Below are positions 25,641 to 34,576 of a DNA stretch of 41,357 nucleotides, piece by piece. A program made the translations under genes and the position numbers. The DNA comes from Alphaproteobacteria bacterium (GTDB lineage: Bacteria; Pseudomonadota; Alphaproteobacteria; JAGOMX01): positions 1-41,357 of the forward strand of contig JAGOMX010000012.1 in NCBI GenBank assembly GCA_017993335.1. The letters run 5' to 3'. The number at the start of each line of letters is the position of its first letter. Position 1 is the first letter of the stretch. Under the pieces are notes generated by a model. That model saw only the letters and a list, made by a program, of their open reading frames with translations. It made no database searches and was not told the DNA's origin.

Positions 25641-26375
25641 TACCGTATACCCCATTGTTTTTTTAAATTGGGGAAAGCATGAGAAAAATTCTTGGAATGA
25701 GCTCTTTTCGAATTTATCTTCTTTTGGGATCTCATAACAAAACCGCAGCAAATGGACCAACGTATTCAGATAGTCTTTGGAGCCTATTTTAAACTCTTCC
25801 AGAACACGCCCATCGCTCTCGTCTATCCATTGCCGCAACCCCAGACTATTACCATTATAGCCCAAAGGCATCACGCTTTTTTCTTTGAGTATATTCGCTA
25901 TGGGATCGACCCTACCTTCTTTAGGTAGGCGACCGTCCAATTGCCGTAAATCTGTAGAAAAATTTAAATAACTTTGCGATGTCAGCGTTAAACCCATGTC
26001 ATAGGACATTAAAATTAAAACTTTCTCCGCTTGTGTTAAAGATGGATCTTCTTGCACAGATTTTAAAGCTTTACGGTTGTGCACTCGATCTAAAATTGGT
26101 ACGCCTAATTGTGCTAAGTCTTTCTCCAGTAGTTCCACAAAAGACGCTATTTGCGGACTTTTTACCTGTTCACCACCCCAGAACATATACGTTTTTTGAC
26201 AAGGAAAAGATCTCTGTTGAATCACAGAAGCCAAATCCATTAACAGGGCCTCACGGATATAACCGTGCTCCTCCTGATGAAATGTTTTTTGCTGCGCACA
26301 CAAAACCTCTAAATCCGCAGAAGCATATACAAGTGAATGAAACGAGAACAGAAGAAAATATATTATCTTTTTCAT
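25638..26375 (-). CDS. Exported protein of unknown function, possible TIR-like pattern
   Basis: A 245-residue protein with a clear signal peptide (KKIIYFLLFSFHSLVYASA). I cannot assign a family. Residues 60-125 follow an alternating strand-helix pattern: KTYMFWGG, a helix SPQIASFVELLEKDLAQLG, VPILDRVHN, a short helix, then KVLILMSYDMGLTL and later SVMPLGYNGN. This resembles the order of strands in TIR domains, but the catalytic glutamate expected after the third strand is not evident. Cysteines at 26 and 59 could pair, as expected for an exported protein. It is convergent with the lipase-like gene. Role unknown; the TIR suggestion is weak. Confidence 0.55.
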   Translation of the reverse strand: MKKIIYFLLFSFHSLVYASADLEVLCAQQKTFHQEEHGYIREALLMDLASVIQQRSFPCQKTYMFWGGEQVKSPQIASFVELLEKDLAQLGVPILDRVHNRKALKSVQEDPSLTQAEKVLILMSYDMGLTLTSQSYLNFSTDLRQLDGRLPKEGRVDPIANILKEKSVMPLGYNGNSLGLRQWIDESDGRVLEEFKIGSKDYLNTLVHLLRFCYEIPKEDKFEKSSFQEFFSCFPQFKKTMGYTV

Positions 26376-26491
26376 GACTAGATCCTTTGTTTTTATTTTA
26401 TCATAGCAACTTTTCTTTCAATTATTAAAGACTCAATTAAAATAATGTTGTTTTATTTTATATATTTATATTTTTTTTAATAAATGGTGCA

Positions 26492-26520
26492 TTGACGCTT
26501 AAAATATTGTTCAGTAGACT
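26492..26520 (+). promoter_or_regulatory. Predicted promoter of the HU gene
   Basis: TTGACG (26492-26497) and TAGACT (26515-26520) with a 17-bp spacer lie 45 bp upstream of the GTG start of the HU gene. The upstream flank 26440-26482 is very AT-rich, as in strongly expressed promoters. Confidence 0.6.
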
Positions 26521-26565
26521 TATTTTGTAATCTTTTGAACTTAACGACGAGAAAGGACCTCCATC

Positions 26566-26841
26566 GTGAATAAGAATGACCTTATTAATTACGTTGCCAA
26601 TGAAACTGGATTAAAAAAGAGCCAAGCTTGCTGCGCTATTGATTGCTGCTTTGAAGCGATTTCTCGCTCCTTAAGCCGCCAAGAAGATGTACGCCTTGTT
26701 GGTTTTGGCACATTCACAGTTTCCACTCGCAAAGCCACTGAAGGCCGCAATCCACGCACGGGCGAAAAAATCAGAATTCCTGCCACACGCTTACCAAAGT
26801 TCAAGGCAGGTAAAGCTCTAAAAGAATGCGTTGCTGCATAA
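26566..26841 (+). CDS. hup: HU family DNA-binding protein
   Basis: A 91-residue histone-like protein that bends DNA and compacts the nucleoid. Typical elements are MNKNDLINYVANETGLKKSQ, VRLVGFGTFTVSTRKATEGR and the DNA-contacting arm NPRTGEKIRIPATRLPKFKAGKALK. The start is GTG, with AAAGGA 9 nt upstream. An odd point is a cluster of cysteines in the first helices (ACCAIDCC), rare in HU. It has its own promoter and terminator. Confidence 0.96.
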   Translation: MNKNDLINYVANETGLKKSQACCAIDCCFEAISRSLSRQEDVRLVGFGTFTVSTRKATEGRNPRTGEKIRIPATRLPKFKAGKALKECVAA

Positions 26842-26865
26842 AGCAAATCACATTCTTTTATAGGA

Positions 26866-26898
26866 TAAAAGCCAGAGCCCTAACTCTGGCTTTTATTA
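26866..26898 (+). terminator. Rho-independent terminator of the HU gene
   Basis: A perfect 12-bp stem TAAAAGCCAGAG (26866-26877) / CTCTGGCTTTTA (26884-26895), 6-nt loop, followed by TTATTTT. It is 24 bp after the HU stop. Confidence 0.88.
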
Positions 26899-26978
26899 TT
26901 TTCCCCCTCCTCGCTCGGCTTCCAGATAAAAAAATTGAATAAAAAACGCAACTTGTGATGAATTTTGAAAAAAAGCAC

Positions 26979-27007
26979 TTGCACTTCGGTCATGAGATGA
27001 GTATGTT
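26979..27007 (+). promoter_or_regulatory. Predicted promoter of tRNA-Val/tRNA-Asp
   Basis: TTGCAC (26979-26984) and TATGTT (27002-27007) with a 17-bp spacer, about 28 bp upstream of the mature tRNA-Val 5' end. Both tRNAs could come from this one transcript. Confidence 0.55.
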
Positions 27008-27035
27008 AACCCTCGTACTTAATAGAAATAATTAA

Positions 27036-27111
27036 GGGCGATTAGCTCAGCTGGGAGAGCACCTCGTTTACACCGAGGGGGTCGGCGGTTCGATCCCGTC
27101 ATCGCCCACCA
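27036..27111 (+). tRNA. tRNA-Val (TAC)
   Basis: A 76-nt cloverleaf: acceptor GGGCGAT / ATCGCCC, D arm TAGCTCAGCTGGGAGAGC, anticodon stem CCTCG/CGAGG around loop TTTACAC (anticodon TAC), T arm GGCGGTTCGATCCCGTC, encoded CCA at 27109-27111. It precedes tRNA-Asp by 41 bp. Confidence 0.97.
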
Positions 27112-27152
27112 CTTTTAGTTGTGGACATTAAGTATAAGTTTTCCCTTTAAAA

Positions 27153-27229
<77 letters not shown>

Positions 27230-27313
27230 CTTTTCATCATTCATTACATTCACTTTTCCGTAATATTTACCCCTTACAATAAATACATATGAATTAAATG
27301 AAAGGGAACCAGA

Positions 27314-28249
27314 TTGCGGTCACTATTTTCATTGGTAATTATCAGCTTTCTAACGATTGCATCAGATGCATTTGCAACTGCGAGCAAACCAAAAATCATC
27401 AAACCTGCGGAAGACCCTCTTTCCCTATCCCATGCCCAGGCCGTTGGTGCTGTTTTTGCTATAGAAAACCGGAAAGCGTCTATTGGCACGGGAACGCTTA
27501 TTAATGAGCGCCAAATCTTAACGGCGGGACATTTATTTAAAAATTACCTTCCTAAAAGCATCGATAAAGAATCGGGGCCTGTAAAAATAGATATTTCGAG
27601 CCGTAATGTTTTTTGGTCCAACGATAATGTCCTGGATTTGAAACAACCACCAAGTGTCTTTTACCATGCTGTCTCCATTACGGTGGATGCGAAGTTTATC
27701 AATGAGTTCAACACAAACTTAGAAAACCCCGATCAAAATGATGTCAAAAGCGATTTTGCCATCCTCACGCTAGCCGCACCTGTCCGCGGGATCGCCCCCG
27801 TTTCCATACCCAATCCGCAAATGAAAATTCCCGCCGAAGGACTCCTGATTGGTTATGGTAAAGACTCACAGCCCGGACATCGAAAGAAAATAGCTGCCCA
27901 ATCCTTAAAAGGCTTAACCGCCATGGGGGAATGGGGTATCGTCCTGACAAACTTAACCCGTGACATGACGAACAATCCACTCTTAACGTCCCCAGAAGAA
28001 AATAAAGAGCTAGAAATGCTGATGGGCAAAGACCCCTTGGATACAAATGACACACAAATAAAAAGGGCCACACAAGGCGACAGCGGCGGCCCCCTTCTCG
28101 TGGCAGATAGCCAGAACCAAATACTTATCCTGGGGATTATGAGCGCAAATTCACAAGCTTTTAATGCTTTCGCCTCCCTCGTCATCAAGACCCCCCAAGG
28201 TTATATCAGAAGCCCTAAATTTGAGGCCCTCCTAAAAGCCTCTCAATAG
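27314..28249 (+). CDS. Exported trypsin-like serine protease
   Basis: A 311-residue secreted protease of the chymotrypsin fold (S1-like). A signal peptide (RSLFSLVIISFLTIASDAFA) precedes the catalytic domain. The triad is visible as His73 (LTAGHLF), Asp147 (KSDFAILTL) and Ser257 (QGDSGGPLLV). There is no PDZ domain, so it is not a DegP-type chaperone-protease. The start is TTG at 27314, with GGGA 6 nt upstream and the signal peptide beginning right there; an ATG at 27298 is in another frame. It likely cleaves extracellular or periplasmic proteins. It stands alone, convergent with the RSH gene. Confidence 0.85.
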   Translation: MRSLFSLVIISFLTIASDAFATASKPKIIKPAEDPLSLSHAQAVGAVFAIENRKASIGTGTLINERQILTAGHLFKNYLPKSIDKESGPVKIDISSRNVFWSNDNVLDLKQPPSVFYHAVSITVDAKFINEFNTNLENPDQNDVKSDFAILTLAAPVRGIAPVSIPNPQMKIPAEGLLIGYGKDSQPGHRKKIAAQSLKGLTAMGEWGIVLTNLTRDMTNNPLLTSPEENKELEMLMGKDPLDTNDTQIKRATQGDSGGPLLVADSQNQILILGIMSANSQAFNAFASLVIKTPQGYIRSPKFEALLKASQ

Positions 28250-28296
28250 AACACCCTACTACTGAAGCAGGAATAACGACGACAAAACAAGATAAC

Positions 28297-28331
28297 CGTG
28301 CAAATTGGGAAGTCAATTCCCAATTTGCACG
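28297..28331. terminator. Perfect 15-bp inverted repeat between convergent genes
   Basis: CGTGCAAATTGGGAA (28297-28311) and TTCCCAATTTGCACG (28317-28331) are exact reverse complements with a 5-nt loop. It sits between the protease and RSH genes, so it probably acts as a bidirectional 3' hairpin. It lacks a T-run, so it may stabilise mRNA ends or bind a protein rather than being a classic intrinsic terminator. Confidence 0.6.
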
Positions 28332-28370
28332 AAATGCTCTTTCAGGTTCTGCATAGTGAACCAAATCGCC

Positions 28371-30506
28371 TTACGCTCGATCTACTGTATGGATATGAGA
28401 GGCCGATCGCAAAGCGGCCATGAGGGTGTTTAAATGGGTGATATCTGTCACTTCCACATCAATAATCACGTCAAAAAACTCATCCGTGCGGTTGACTATT
28501 TTTAAGTTTAAGATATTCCCAGCATTTTTACCGATAGCTGTCGTTAAAGCCGCCAGTGCGCCTAAACGGTTGAATATGATCACTCGCAATCGGGCCGTAT
28601 ATTTATCGTCATGACTTTGCTCATCAGACCAGGTCACGTCTAACCAGCGGTCTGGCTCATCCGCATATCTTTGCAAGGTTTCACAGTCATGCGTATGCAC
28701 CGTAACACCGCGACCTGTCATAACAATCCCAACAATTTTATCGCCGGGCAGAGGATGACAACAACCTGCATAATGAACCGCCATCCCTGGAATAAGCCCC
28801 TGAATGGATACACTGGTGTCATTTTTGCTTTTTTTCTCTACCCAACCCTCTATAGAGGATTCTTTCTTTTCCCGATGCTGACGATCCGGATAGAGGGAGC
28901 GCAGAGTCTCTGTAACTGTTTTCAGGCCTTCCCCAAGCGTTGCATATAAATCCTCGGGGCTTTTACATCCAATTTTTTGTAAGTTCTCTTGAGAAACGGC
29001 TTCCTCTAAAGAGATCTTTTCTGCTCTAAGGGCTTTTGTAAAAATGTTCTGCCCTAATTCCACATACTGGTTGCGTTTTTGTGAGCGGATAAAACGACGG
29101 ATAGCAGATCTGGCCTTCCCCGTTACGGCATAACGCTCCCACATGGGCGAAGGCATTTGCGTTTTTGAGGTAGAAATTTCGACCTGATCCCCATTGTGCA
29201 GAATAGTCCGCAAGGGCACCATGCGTCCGTTTATTTTTGCACCAACACAATGATTACCTACTTCGCTATGAACCGCATAGGCAAAATCTATGGGCGTGGC
29301 ACCACTGGGCAAAGAAATAAGATCCCCCTTGGGCGAAAAGCAAAATACGTGATCTTGAAACATTTCCAATTTTGTATTTTCAAGAAACTCCTCAGGATCC
29401 GAGGCATTTTCTAAAATATCTAATAATCCTCTCAGCCATTTATATTTTTTCGAAGATTCATCTATTTTGCTACCCTGCTTATAAACCCAGTGCGCCGCGA
29501 CTCCATAATCATTCGTCTCATGCATTTCTTCTGTGCGGATTTGTACTTCAATGCGGTAACCGCGCGGACCAATTACAGTCGTATGTATGGATTGATAGTT
29601 ATTGGCCTTGGGCGTCGAGATATAGTCTTTAAATCGGCCAGGAATAACCGAATAGGCGCCGTGTAAATAACCCAAAGCTTGATAACAAGCCGAGATATCC
29701 TGCACCACAATACGAAAAGCAATAATATCAGACATCTGCTCAAAACTGACGTTTTTTTGCTTCATTTTTCGCCATATGGAATAAGGAGATTTTTCGCGAC
29801 CCGAAATTTTGCAAGGCATGTCTTGCGCCTGAAAAAGGGCTTCTAATTCCTTGGTAATGTAATTCACCGAATCGTCGTCTTCATCTCGTAGGAATTTTAA
29901 ACGGGCTAAAATAGAATCCCGAGCATCGGCGTTTAGCTCACGAAAAGCCAGATCCTCTAGCTCATCCTTCATTTTATGAACGCCAATTCTTTGCGCCAAC
30001 GGCACATAAATTTCCATAGTTTCGCGGGCTTTTCTAGCCCTCTTTTCTGGTTTAGGCAGGAAATGTAATGTCCGCATATTATGCAATCGATCGGCAAGCT
30101 TAATCAGCAGGACACGAATATCATTGGACATCGCCAACACAAGTTTGCGGAAATTTTCGGCCTGCTCATGCTGATGAGATTCCCACTGTATCATGGATAG
30201 CTTCGTTACACCATCGACAAGCTTAGCCACATCTTGACCGAAAAGTTTTTCGATGTCTTCTAACGTTACATCTGTATCCTCAACGGTATCATGCAAAAGC
30301 GCCGTAACAATAGACGCGGTATCCAGCTTCATTTCAGCCAGAATTCCGGCAACCTCCAAAGGATGAGAAAAATAAGGATCCCCCGACGCCCGCATCTGCG
30401 AACCGTGAGCTTTCATAGCAAAGACATAAGCCGTATTGAGCATGTCTTCGTCCGCATTCGGGTCATAAGATTTCACTCGTTCAACAAGTTCATACTGCCT
30501 TATCAT
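28371..30506 (-). CDS. spoT: Bifunctional (p)ppGpp synthetase/hydrolase (RSH)
   Basis: A 711-residue cytoplasmic RelA/SpoT homologue that makes and degrades the stringent-response alarmone. The HD hydrolase domain is intact (SHPLEVA with His48; ALLHDTVEDT with His72-Asp73). The synthetase domain follows (about 235-350: YSIWRKMKQKN, DIIAFRIVV, GRFKDYISTPKANNYQSIHT, EVQIRTEEMHETNDYGVAAHW). A TGS domain (VFCFSPKGDLISLPSGATPIDFAYAVH) and a C-terminal ACT domain complete the long RSH form. Both active sites look functional. Alphaproteobacteria usually have this one enzyme. The usual neighbour rpoZ is absent; a gap of 92 bp separates it from the PleD-like gene. Confidence 0.95.
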   Translation of the reverse strand: MIRQYELVERVKSYDPNADEDMLNTAYVFAMKAHGSQMRASGDPYFSHPLEVAGILAEMKLDTASIVTALLHDTVEDTDVTLEDIEKLFGQDVAKLVDGVTKLSMIQWESHQHEQAENFRKLVLAMSNDIRVLLIKLADRLHNMRTLHFLPKPEKRARKARETMEIYVPLAQRIGVHKMKDELEDLAFRELNADARDSILARLKFLRDEDDDSVNYITKELEALFQAQDMPCKISGREKSPYSIWRKMKQKNVSFEQMSDIIAFRIVVQDISACYQALGYLHGAYSVIPGRFKDYISTPKANNYQSIHTTVIGPRGYRIEVQIRTEEMHETNDYGVAAHWVYKQGSKIDESSKKYKWLRGLLDILENASDPEEFLENTKLEMFQDHVFCFSPKGDLISLPSGATPIDFAYAVHSEVGNHCVGAKINGRMVPLRTILHNGDQVEISTSKTQMPSPMWERYAVTGKARSAIRRFIRSQKRNQYVELGQNIFTKALRAEKISLEEAVSQENLQKIGCKSPEDLYATLGEGLKTVTETLRSLYPDRQHREKKESSIEGWVEKKSKNDTSVSIQGLIPGMAVHYAGCCHPLPGDKIVGIVMTGRGVTVHTHDCETLQRYADEPDRWLDVTWSDEQSHDDKYTARLRVIIFNRLGALAALTTAIGKNAGNILNLKIVNRTDEFFDVIIDVEVTDITHLNTLMAALRSASHIHTVDRA

Positions 30507-30598
30507 TTTAACTACACATACCTTGGCTATTATTTTAAGACTGTTTTAATTCTGGACAATCCCTCTATATTCTATTGTAAAACGACTTTCATCCGATG

Positions 30599-32449
30599 TC
30601 ACGAGTTCTGCATGTGAGAAAAAAACTTATATTGCCCCTTACCAGATTTTTTGGCTGCATACATGGCTGCATCACTGTTGTTTAGAAGAACTTCCATGGT
30701 TTCGCCATCTTCTGGAAAACTCGCTATTCCGATACTTACACCAAAAGGCACTTTCTGATCTTCATGTAGATAATGATTACCCACTTTTTCCAAAACACGA
30801 TCGGCAACAATTCTAATATGGTCTTCGCCAGCTGTTGACTTCAGAATAATTGCAAATTCATCACCGCCCAGCCTAGCGACAATATCTCGATCACGAACGC
30901 ATTCATTTAAACGTGCCGCCACATAGATCAGCACACGATCCCCAACCTCATGCCCCAGGGTATCGTTAATTTTTTTAAATCCATCCAGATCTAAAAACAT
31001 GAGGGAAAATTGCACATTCCCCTTTTTACACGTCTCAATAGAATCCTGCAAATGTGCCTCAAAAGAAGCTCGATTCGCAAGACCAGTAAGTGAGTCATGA
31101 AGAGCCTGATAGGTCAGACGATCTTCATCTTCTTTCTGATTCGTTACATCCTTATGAACCGACACTTGACCGCCACCAGGCGTTGAGCTATTCACCACCT
31201 CAATCCAACGATTATCAAAAAGACGAACGAGATACGTCTGGCCTTCCATTTGTTTTTTTACATAAAGACGAATCCAGTTTTCGGTTTCTTCTGAATTCGC
31301 ACCTGCATTCGCGCGACGTTCTTCGGAGTACAAGCCCATAGCATGATTTTGCAACAACAGCTGCTCATATGTAAATCCATGCCCTCCGAGTACGGCAACA
31401 CCTGGATACAGCTCTTGGAACTTTTTGTTGCATATGGTCAACATATGATCCTTATCAAAAACGGCAAAGCCATCATTAATACTTTCTATGGCTGTTTCCA
31501 ATTGTTGCTGACTTTCTTTTTCCCGATCTCGCAAGATTTTCTTTTCAAGACAAGCCCTAATTCTGGCATGCAAAACAACAGGATTAAAAGGCGTTGGTAG
31601 ATAGTCTTCTGCCCCAACCTCAATACAACGAACAATGCTGTCCACTTCACTTAAGGCCGAGATCATAAGAACAGGAATATTTTTTGTCGCCTCATCCGCC
31701 TTCAAACGCGTCAATACCTCATAGCCATCCATGACTGGCATCATGATATCTAATAAAACCAAATCTATCGTTTTCTGATGGATCACTTCCAAACCAGCAG
31801 CACCATTTTCTGCTGTATCCACCTTTACGCCATAACGAGATAATCGGCGACTCAGGATCTCCCGGTTATAGGGAGAGTCGTCAATAATCAATACTGTACT
31901 GTTGGCAAACTGCTCACCATAAGACAATGTAGGCTCAGCCATACTTGAAGCATAGGCAAAGCTTTCATTCGTTTCGTAATCCTCTTCCTGGGTTAAAGAA
32001 TCCACACGCAAGCCATCAATAACGGGTATCAAATTCTTCGCTAGATCCACCGTGTTGATGAATATCTGCGCAAATGGAGACTCTGATTGCCCCACATCCT
32101 CTAATTCTTCAAGGATTAACTCACTATACCCCATAAGAGCCCCCACTTTGGCACGCAAATCGTGGCGCCCTTCTTTTAAGTCAGCCTCTTTTAGAATGTC
32201 CTCTTTTAATTTTTGCAAGATGCCTTGCTCGTACTCTTCGATCACATCCATAAACTGATCGCACGCCTTATGAAGACTTTCTATATCCGATTTAAACTCA
32301 GCAGATTCCGAATGATTTTTCGCCTGCAGGACAAAGTTTTCAGCCCGCACGACTTCCCTGCGAATCACTGCAAAAACATTAGAAACCACCTGGATCGCCG
32401 AAATGTTTAAAGAATCTTCTCTTTTACAAACCACATCTTGACTCGTCAT
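30599..32449 (-). CDS. DHp-like/REC/PAS/GGDEF diguanylate cyclase (PleD-like)
   Basis: A 616-residue cytoplasmic signalling protein. An N-terminal helical part contains RHDLRAKVGALMGYSELILE (His96), resembling the phosphoacceptor helix of HisKA kinases but without an ATPase domain. A receiver follows (about 184-298) with Asp190-Asp191 and phospho-site Asp234 (LLDIMMP); the usual switch lysine is Thr286 (YLPTPF). Next come a PAS domain (about 316-436, AIESINDGFAVFDKDH) and a GGDEF cyclase domain (about 445-610) with intact GGDEF (528-532) and the inhibitory site RDRD (519-522). It should make cyclic di-GMP with product inhibition. ATG 32449 is chosen; a TTG two codons upstream is possible. It is 17 bp from the DivK-like gene. 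Confidence 0.9.
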   Translation of the reverse strand: MTSQDVVCKREDSLNISAIQVVSNVFAVIRREVVRAENFVLQAKNHSESAEFKSDIESLHKACDQFMDVIEEYEQGILQKLKEDILKEADLKEGRHDLRAKVGALMGYSELILEELEDVGQSESPFAQIFINTVDLAKNLIPVIDGLRVDSLTQEEDYETNESFAYASSMAEPTLSYGEQFANSTVLIIDDSPYNREILSRRLSRYGVKVDTAENGAAGLEVIHQKTIDLVLLDIMMPVMDGYEVLTRLKADEATKNIPVLMISALSEVDSIVRCIEVGAEDYLPTPFNPVVLHARIRACLEKKILRDREKESQQQLETAIESINDGFAVFDKDHMLTICNKKFQELYPGVAVLGGHGFTYEQLLLQNHAMGLYSEERRANAGANSEETENWIRLYVKKQMEGQTYLVRLFDNRWIEVVNSSTPGGGQVSVHKDVTNQKEDEDRLTYQALHDSLTGLANRASFEAHLQDSIETCKKGNVQFSLMFLDLDGFKKINDTLGHEVGDRVLIYVAARLNECVRDRDIVARLGGDEFAIILKSTAGEDHIRIVADRVLEKVGNHYLHEDQKVPFGVSIGIASFPEDGETMEVLLNNSDAAMYAAKKSGKGQYKFFSHMQNS

Positions 32450-32466
32450 GTACAAATTTTTCCTGA

Positions 32467-32838
32467 TTAATTATCGTTGACTAGAAAGACATTCATTTTT
32501 GTCAGCAAGCGATCCAACTCAATAGGTTTGGTGTCATAATCCTGACATCCGGCTTCGATAGCTTTTTCACGATCGCCAGCCAGTGCATGCGCGGTTAAAG
32601 CAATGATGGGAATGGCCGCTGTCTCTGGATTATTTTTTATGCGACGCGTTGCTTCCCAGCCGTCTATAATAGGCAAACTCATGTCCATAAGGATAAGGTC
32701 GGGCATGTTTTCTTTGGCCATGCGCACGGCTTCCTCTCCATCCATAGCATAAACCAAATCAAATCCACGACGAATCAGGCGACGAGACAACATGTCCCGG
32801 TTCATTTCATTATCTTCAACCAGTAAAATCTTATGCAT
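32467..32838 (-). CDS. Single-domain response regulator, DivK-like
   Basis: A 123-residue stand-alone receiver. The acidic pair is in LLVEDNEMNRD, the phospho-site is the Asp in LILMDMSLP (about residue 53), followed by Thr in IIALTAHAL and Lys in YDTKPIELDRL. It has no output domain, so it works by protein contacts. In Caulobacter and relatives divK lies directly upstream of pleD, and this gene likewise precedes a PleD-like cyclase by 17 bp. I therefore suggest a DivK-type role in controlling polarity or cyclase activity, though the sequence also fits other single-domain receivers. The partner kinase is not in the window. Confidence 0.85.
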   Translation of the reverse strand: MHKILLVEDNEMNRDMLSRRLIRRGFDLVYAMDGEEAVRMAKENMPDLILMDMSLPIIDGWEATRRIKNNPETAAIPIIALTAHALAGDREKAIEAGCQDYDTKPIELDRLLTKMNVFLVNDN

Positions 32839-32932
32839 CCCTATTACCTATTATTTTTATAATTCAGTTGCCATGTGGGTATAAAAATTGGTACCTCTTT
32901 TTCGTGAGCATGAAAAGTAAAAAATAGTTAAA

Positions 32933-34576
32933 ATGCAAAATAAGTCGACAAAGTTAGATATATCGTTATCCCCGCGCTCTGCTCCTGCATGCATTCTGAC
33001 GACATTATCGCAGCTAGATCTGCTGTCTAAAGACCAGATCTCCATCATAGAAAAAGAAAGGGATCGCACCCAAAAAAGTCTTTCAGAGGTCATTCAAAGC
33101 TTTGGTTTTATTAGTGAAAAAACCTTAAATGAAATCATCACACCCCATCAGGAATTAAGCACAATCAATCTTAAAAACCTTATGCTGGACCCAGAGTTTG
33201 TCGGCAGACTCCCCCATAAGATAGCCGAACAAAAACAAATTATCGCTATCGGTATTGAAAATGAAGACCTGATCCTTGCCATGGTCAATACCTATGACAT
33301 CACAGCCATCGACCAAGCAAAAAAATATTTCCCCGATTATAACGTGAAACCCGTCTGGATCAGCAGCTCACAGTTGAACGAAGCCCTCGATCGTTATTAC
33401 GGCTATGAGTTGAGCATTCAAGGCTTGCTGAACGAACTTGAACGCAAAAACATCGCCATCGAAGATTCAACTCCCCCAACAAGCCCCATCATCCGCATTG
33501 TTGAATCTTTTCTACGGCACGGTATTAAAATGAAAGCTTCAGACATTCACTTCCAGCCTGAAGAAAAATACGTCCGGGTTCGTTATCGTTTAGATGGGGT
33601 TTTACAACAGCATTGTGTTTTTCATAAATCCTATTGGTCGGCCATCGTTGTGCGCTTAAAAGTTATATCCCAACTGAATCTAGCTGAATCCAAAAAGCCC
33701 CAATCCGGAAGAATGAGCATGTTCTACGGGACAAGAGAAATTGATTTCCGTGTATCGTCTCATCCAACGATTCACGGCGAGAGCTTTGTTATGCGTATTC
33801 TGGATAAGCAACATGCCATCACCACGCTAGAAAATTTAGGTTTTACAACGGAACAAGTTCTTCATTTAAAGCAATTGATCCAGCGTCCACAAGGCTTATT
33901 TGTTCTTACAGGACCTACCGGATGTGGGAAAACAACCACTTTGTATTCTATCCTCACCTATCTGAATAGCTCAAACCGCAACATCATGACGTTAGAGCAA
34001 CCAGTGGAGTATCAAATCCCGATGATCCGACAAACGGACGTTAAGGAATTAACGCAAACAACCTTTGCTCAAGGCGTTCGGAGCATTCTGCGGCAAGACC
34101 CGGATGTAATTTTTATAGGAGAAATCCGGGATGAAGAAACTGCACAAATGGCTCTGCGCGCGGCCATGACGGGGCATTTGGTCTTTACAACCCTACATAC
34201 GCATGACAGCCATGGCATTGTATCCCGTTTAAAAGACTTGGGCCTGAAACCCAGCATGTTTGCCGATTATCTTATTGCCTCCGTATCCCAAAGACTTCTC
34301 CGCTTAAACTGTGAACTTTGCCAAGGAAATGGCTGTGATCATTGCCATCACACCGGATTTAAAGGAAGGCAAGCCGTCGCCGAAATATTAAGCTTTCATG
34401 ACGAATTGAAAGAAAACGTTGCGGCCGACAAACCCACCCACGACTTAAGAAAAATTTCAGAAAAATACGATTTCCAATCCATGAAAAAAATAGCGACACA
34501 ACTAGTCTTACAGAATAAAACGACACAACGTGAAGTCGATTTTCATTTAGGGGCAGACCATGACAGCCTTACGTAA
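32933..34576 (+). CDS. GspE/PilB-type secretion ATPase
   Basis: A 547-residue hexameric ATPase powering pilus or pseudopilus assembly. An MshEN-type N-terminal domain (about 1-155) is followed by the ATPase core with Walker A GPTGCGKT (327-334), the Asp box region around MTLEQPVEYQIP, Walker B VIFIGEIRDEETA and the His box TGHLVFTTLHTHDS. A short tetracysteine metal-binding loop has Cys460, 463, 468 and 471; it is shorter than in many GspE. It acts at the inner membrane with the platform protein encoded next (17-bp overlap). No ribosome site is obvious at the ATG. It heads a five-gene run, divergent from the DivK-like gene. Confidence 0.9.
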   Translation: MQNKSTKLDISLSPRSAPACILTTLSQLDLLSKDQISIIEKERDRTQKSLSEVIQSFGFISEKTLNEIITPHQELSTINLKNLMLDPEFVGRLPHKIAEQKQIIAIGIENEDLILAMVNTYDITAIDQAKKYFPDYNVKPVWISSSQLNEALDRYYGYELSIQGLLNELERKNIAIEDSTPPTSPIIRIVESFLRHGIKMKASDIHFQPEEKYVRVRYRLDGVLQQHCVFHKSYWSAIVVRLKVISQLNLAESKKPQSGRMSMFYGTREIDFRVSSHPTIHGESFVMRILDKQHAITTLENLGFTTEQVLHLKQLIQRPQGLFVLTGPTGCGKTTTLYSILTYLNSSNRNIMTLEQPVEYQIPMIRQTDVKELTQTTFAQGVRSILRQDPDVIFIGEIRDEETAQMALRAAMTGHLVFTTLHTHDSHGIVSRLKDLGLKPSMFADYLIASVSQRLLRLNCELCQGNGCDHCHHTGFKGRQAVAEILSFHDELKENVAADKPTHDLRKISEKYDFQSMKKIATQLVLQNKTTQREVDFHLGADHDSLT

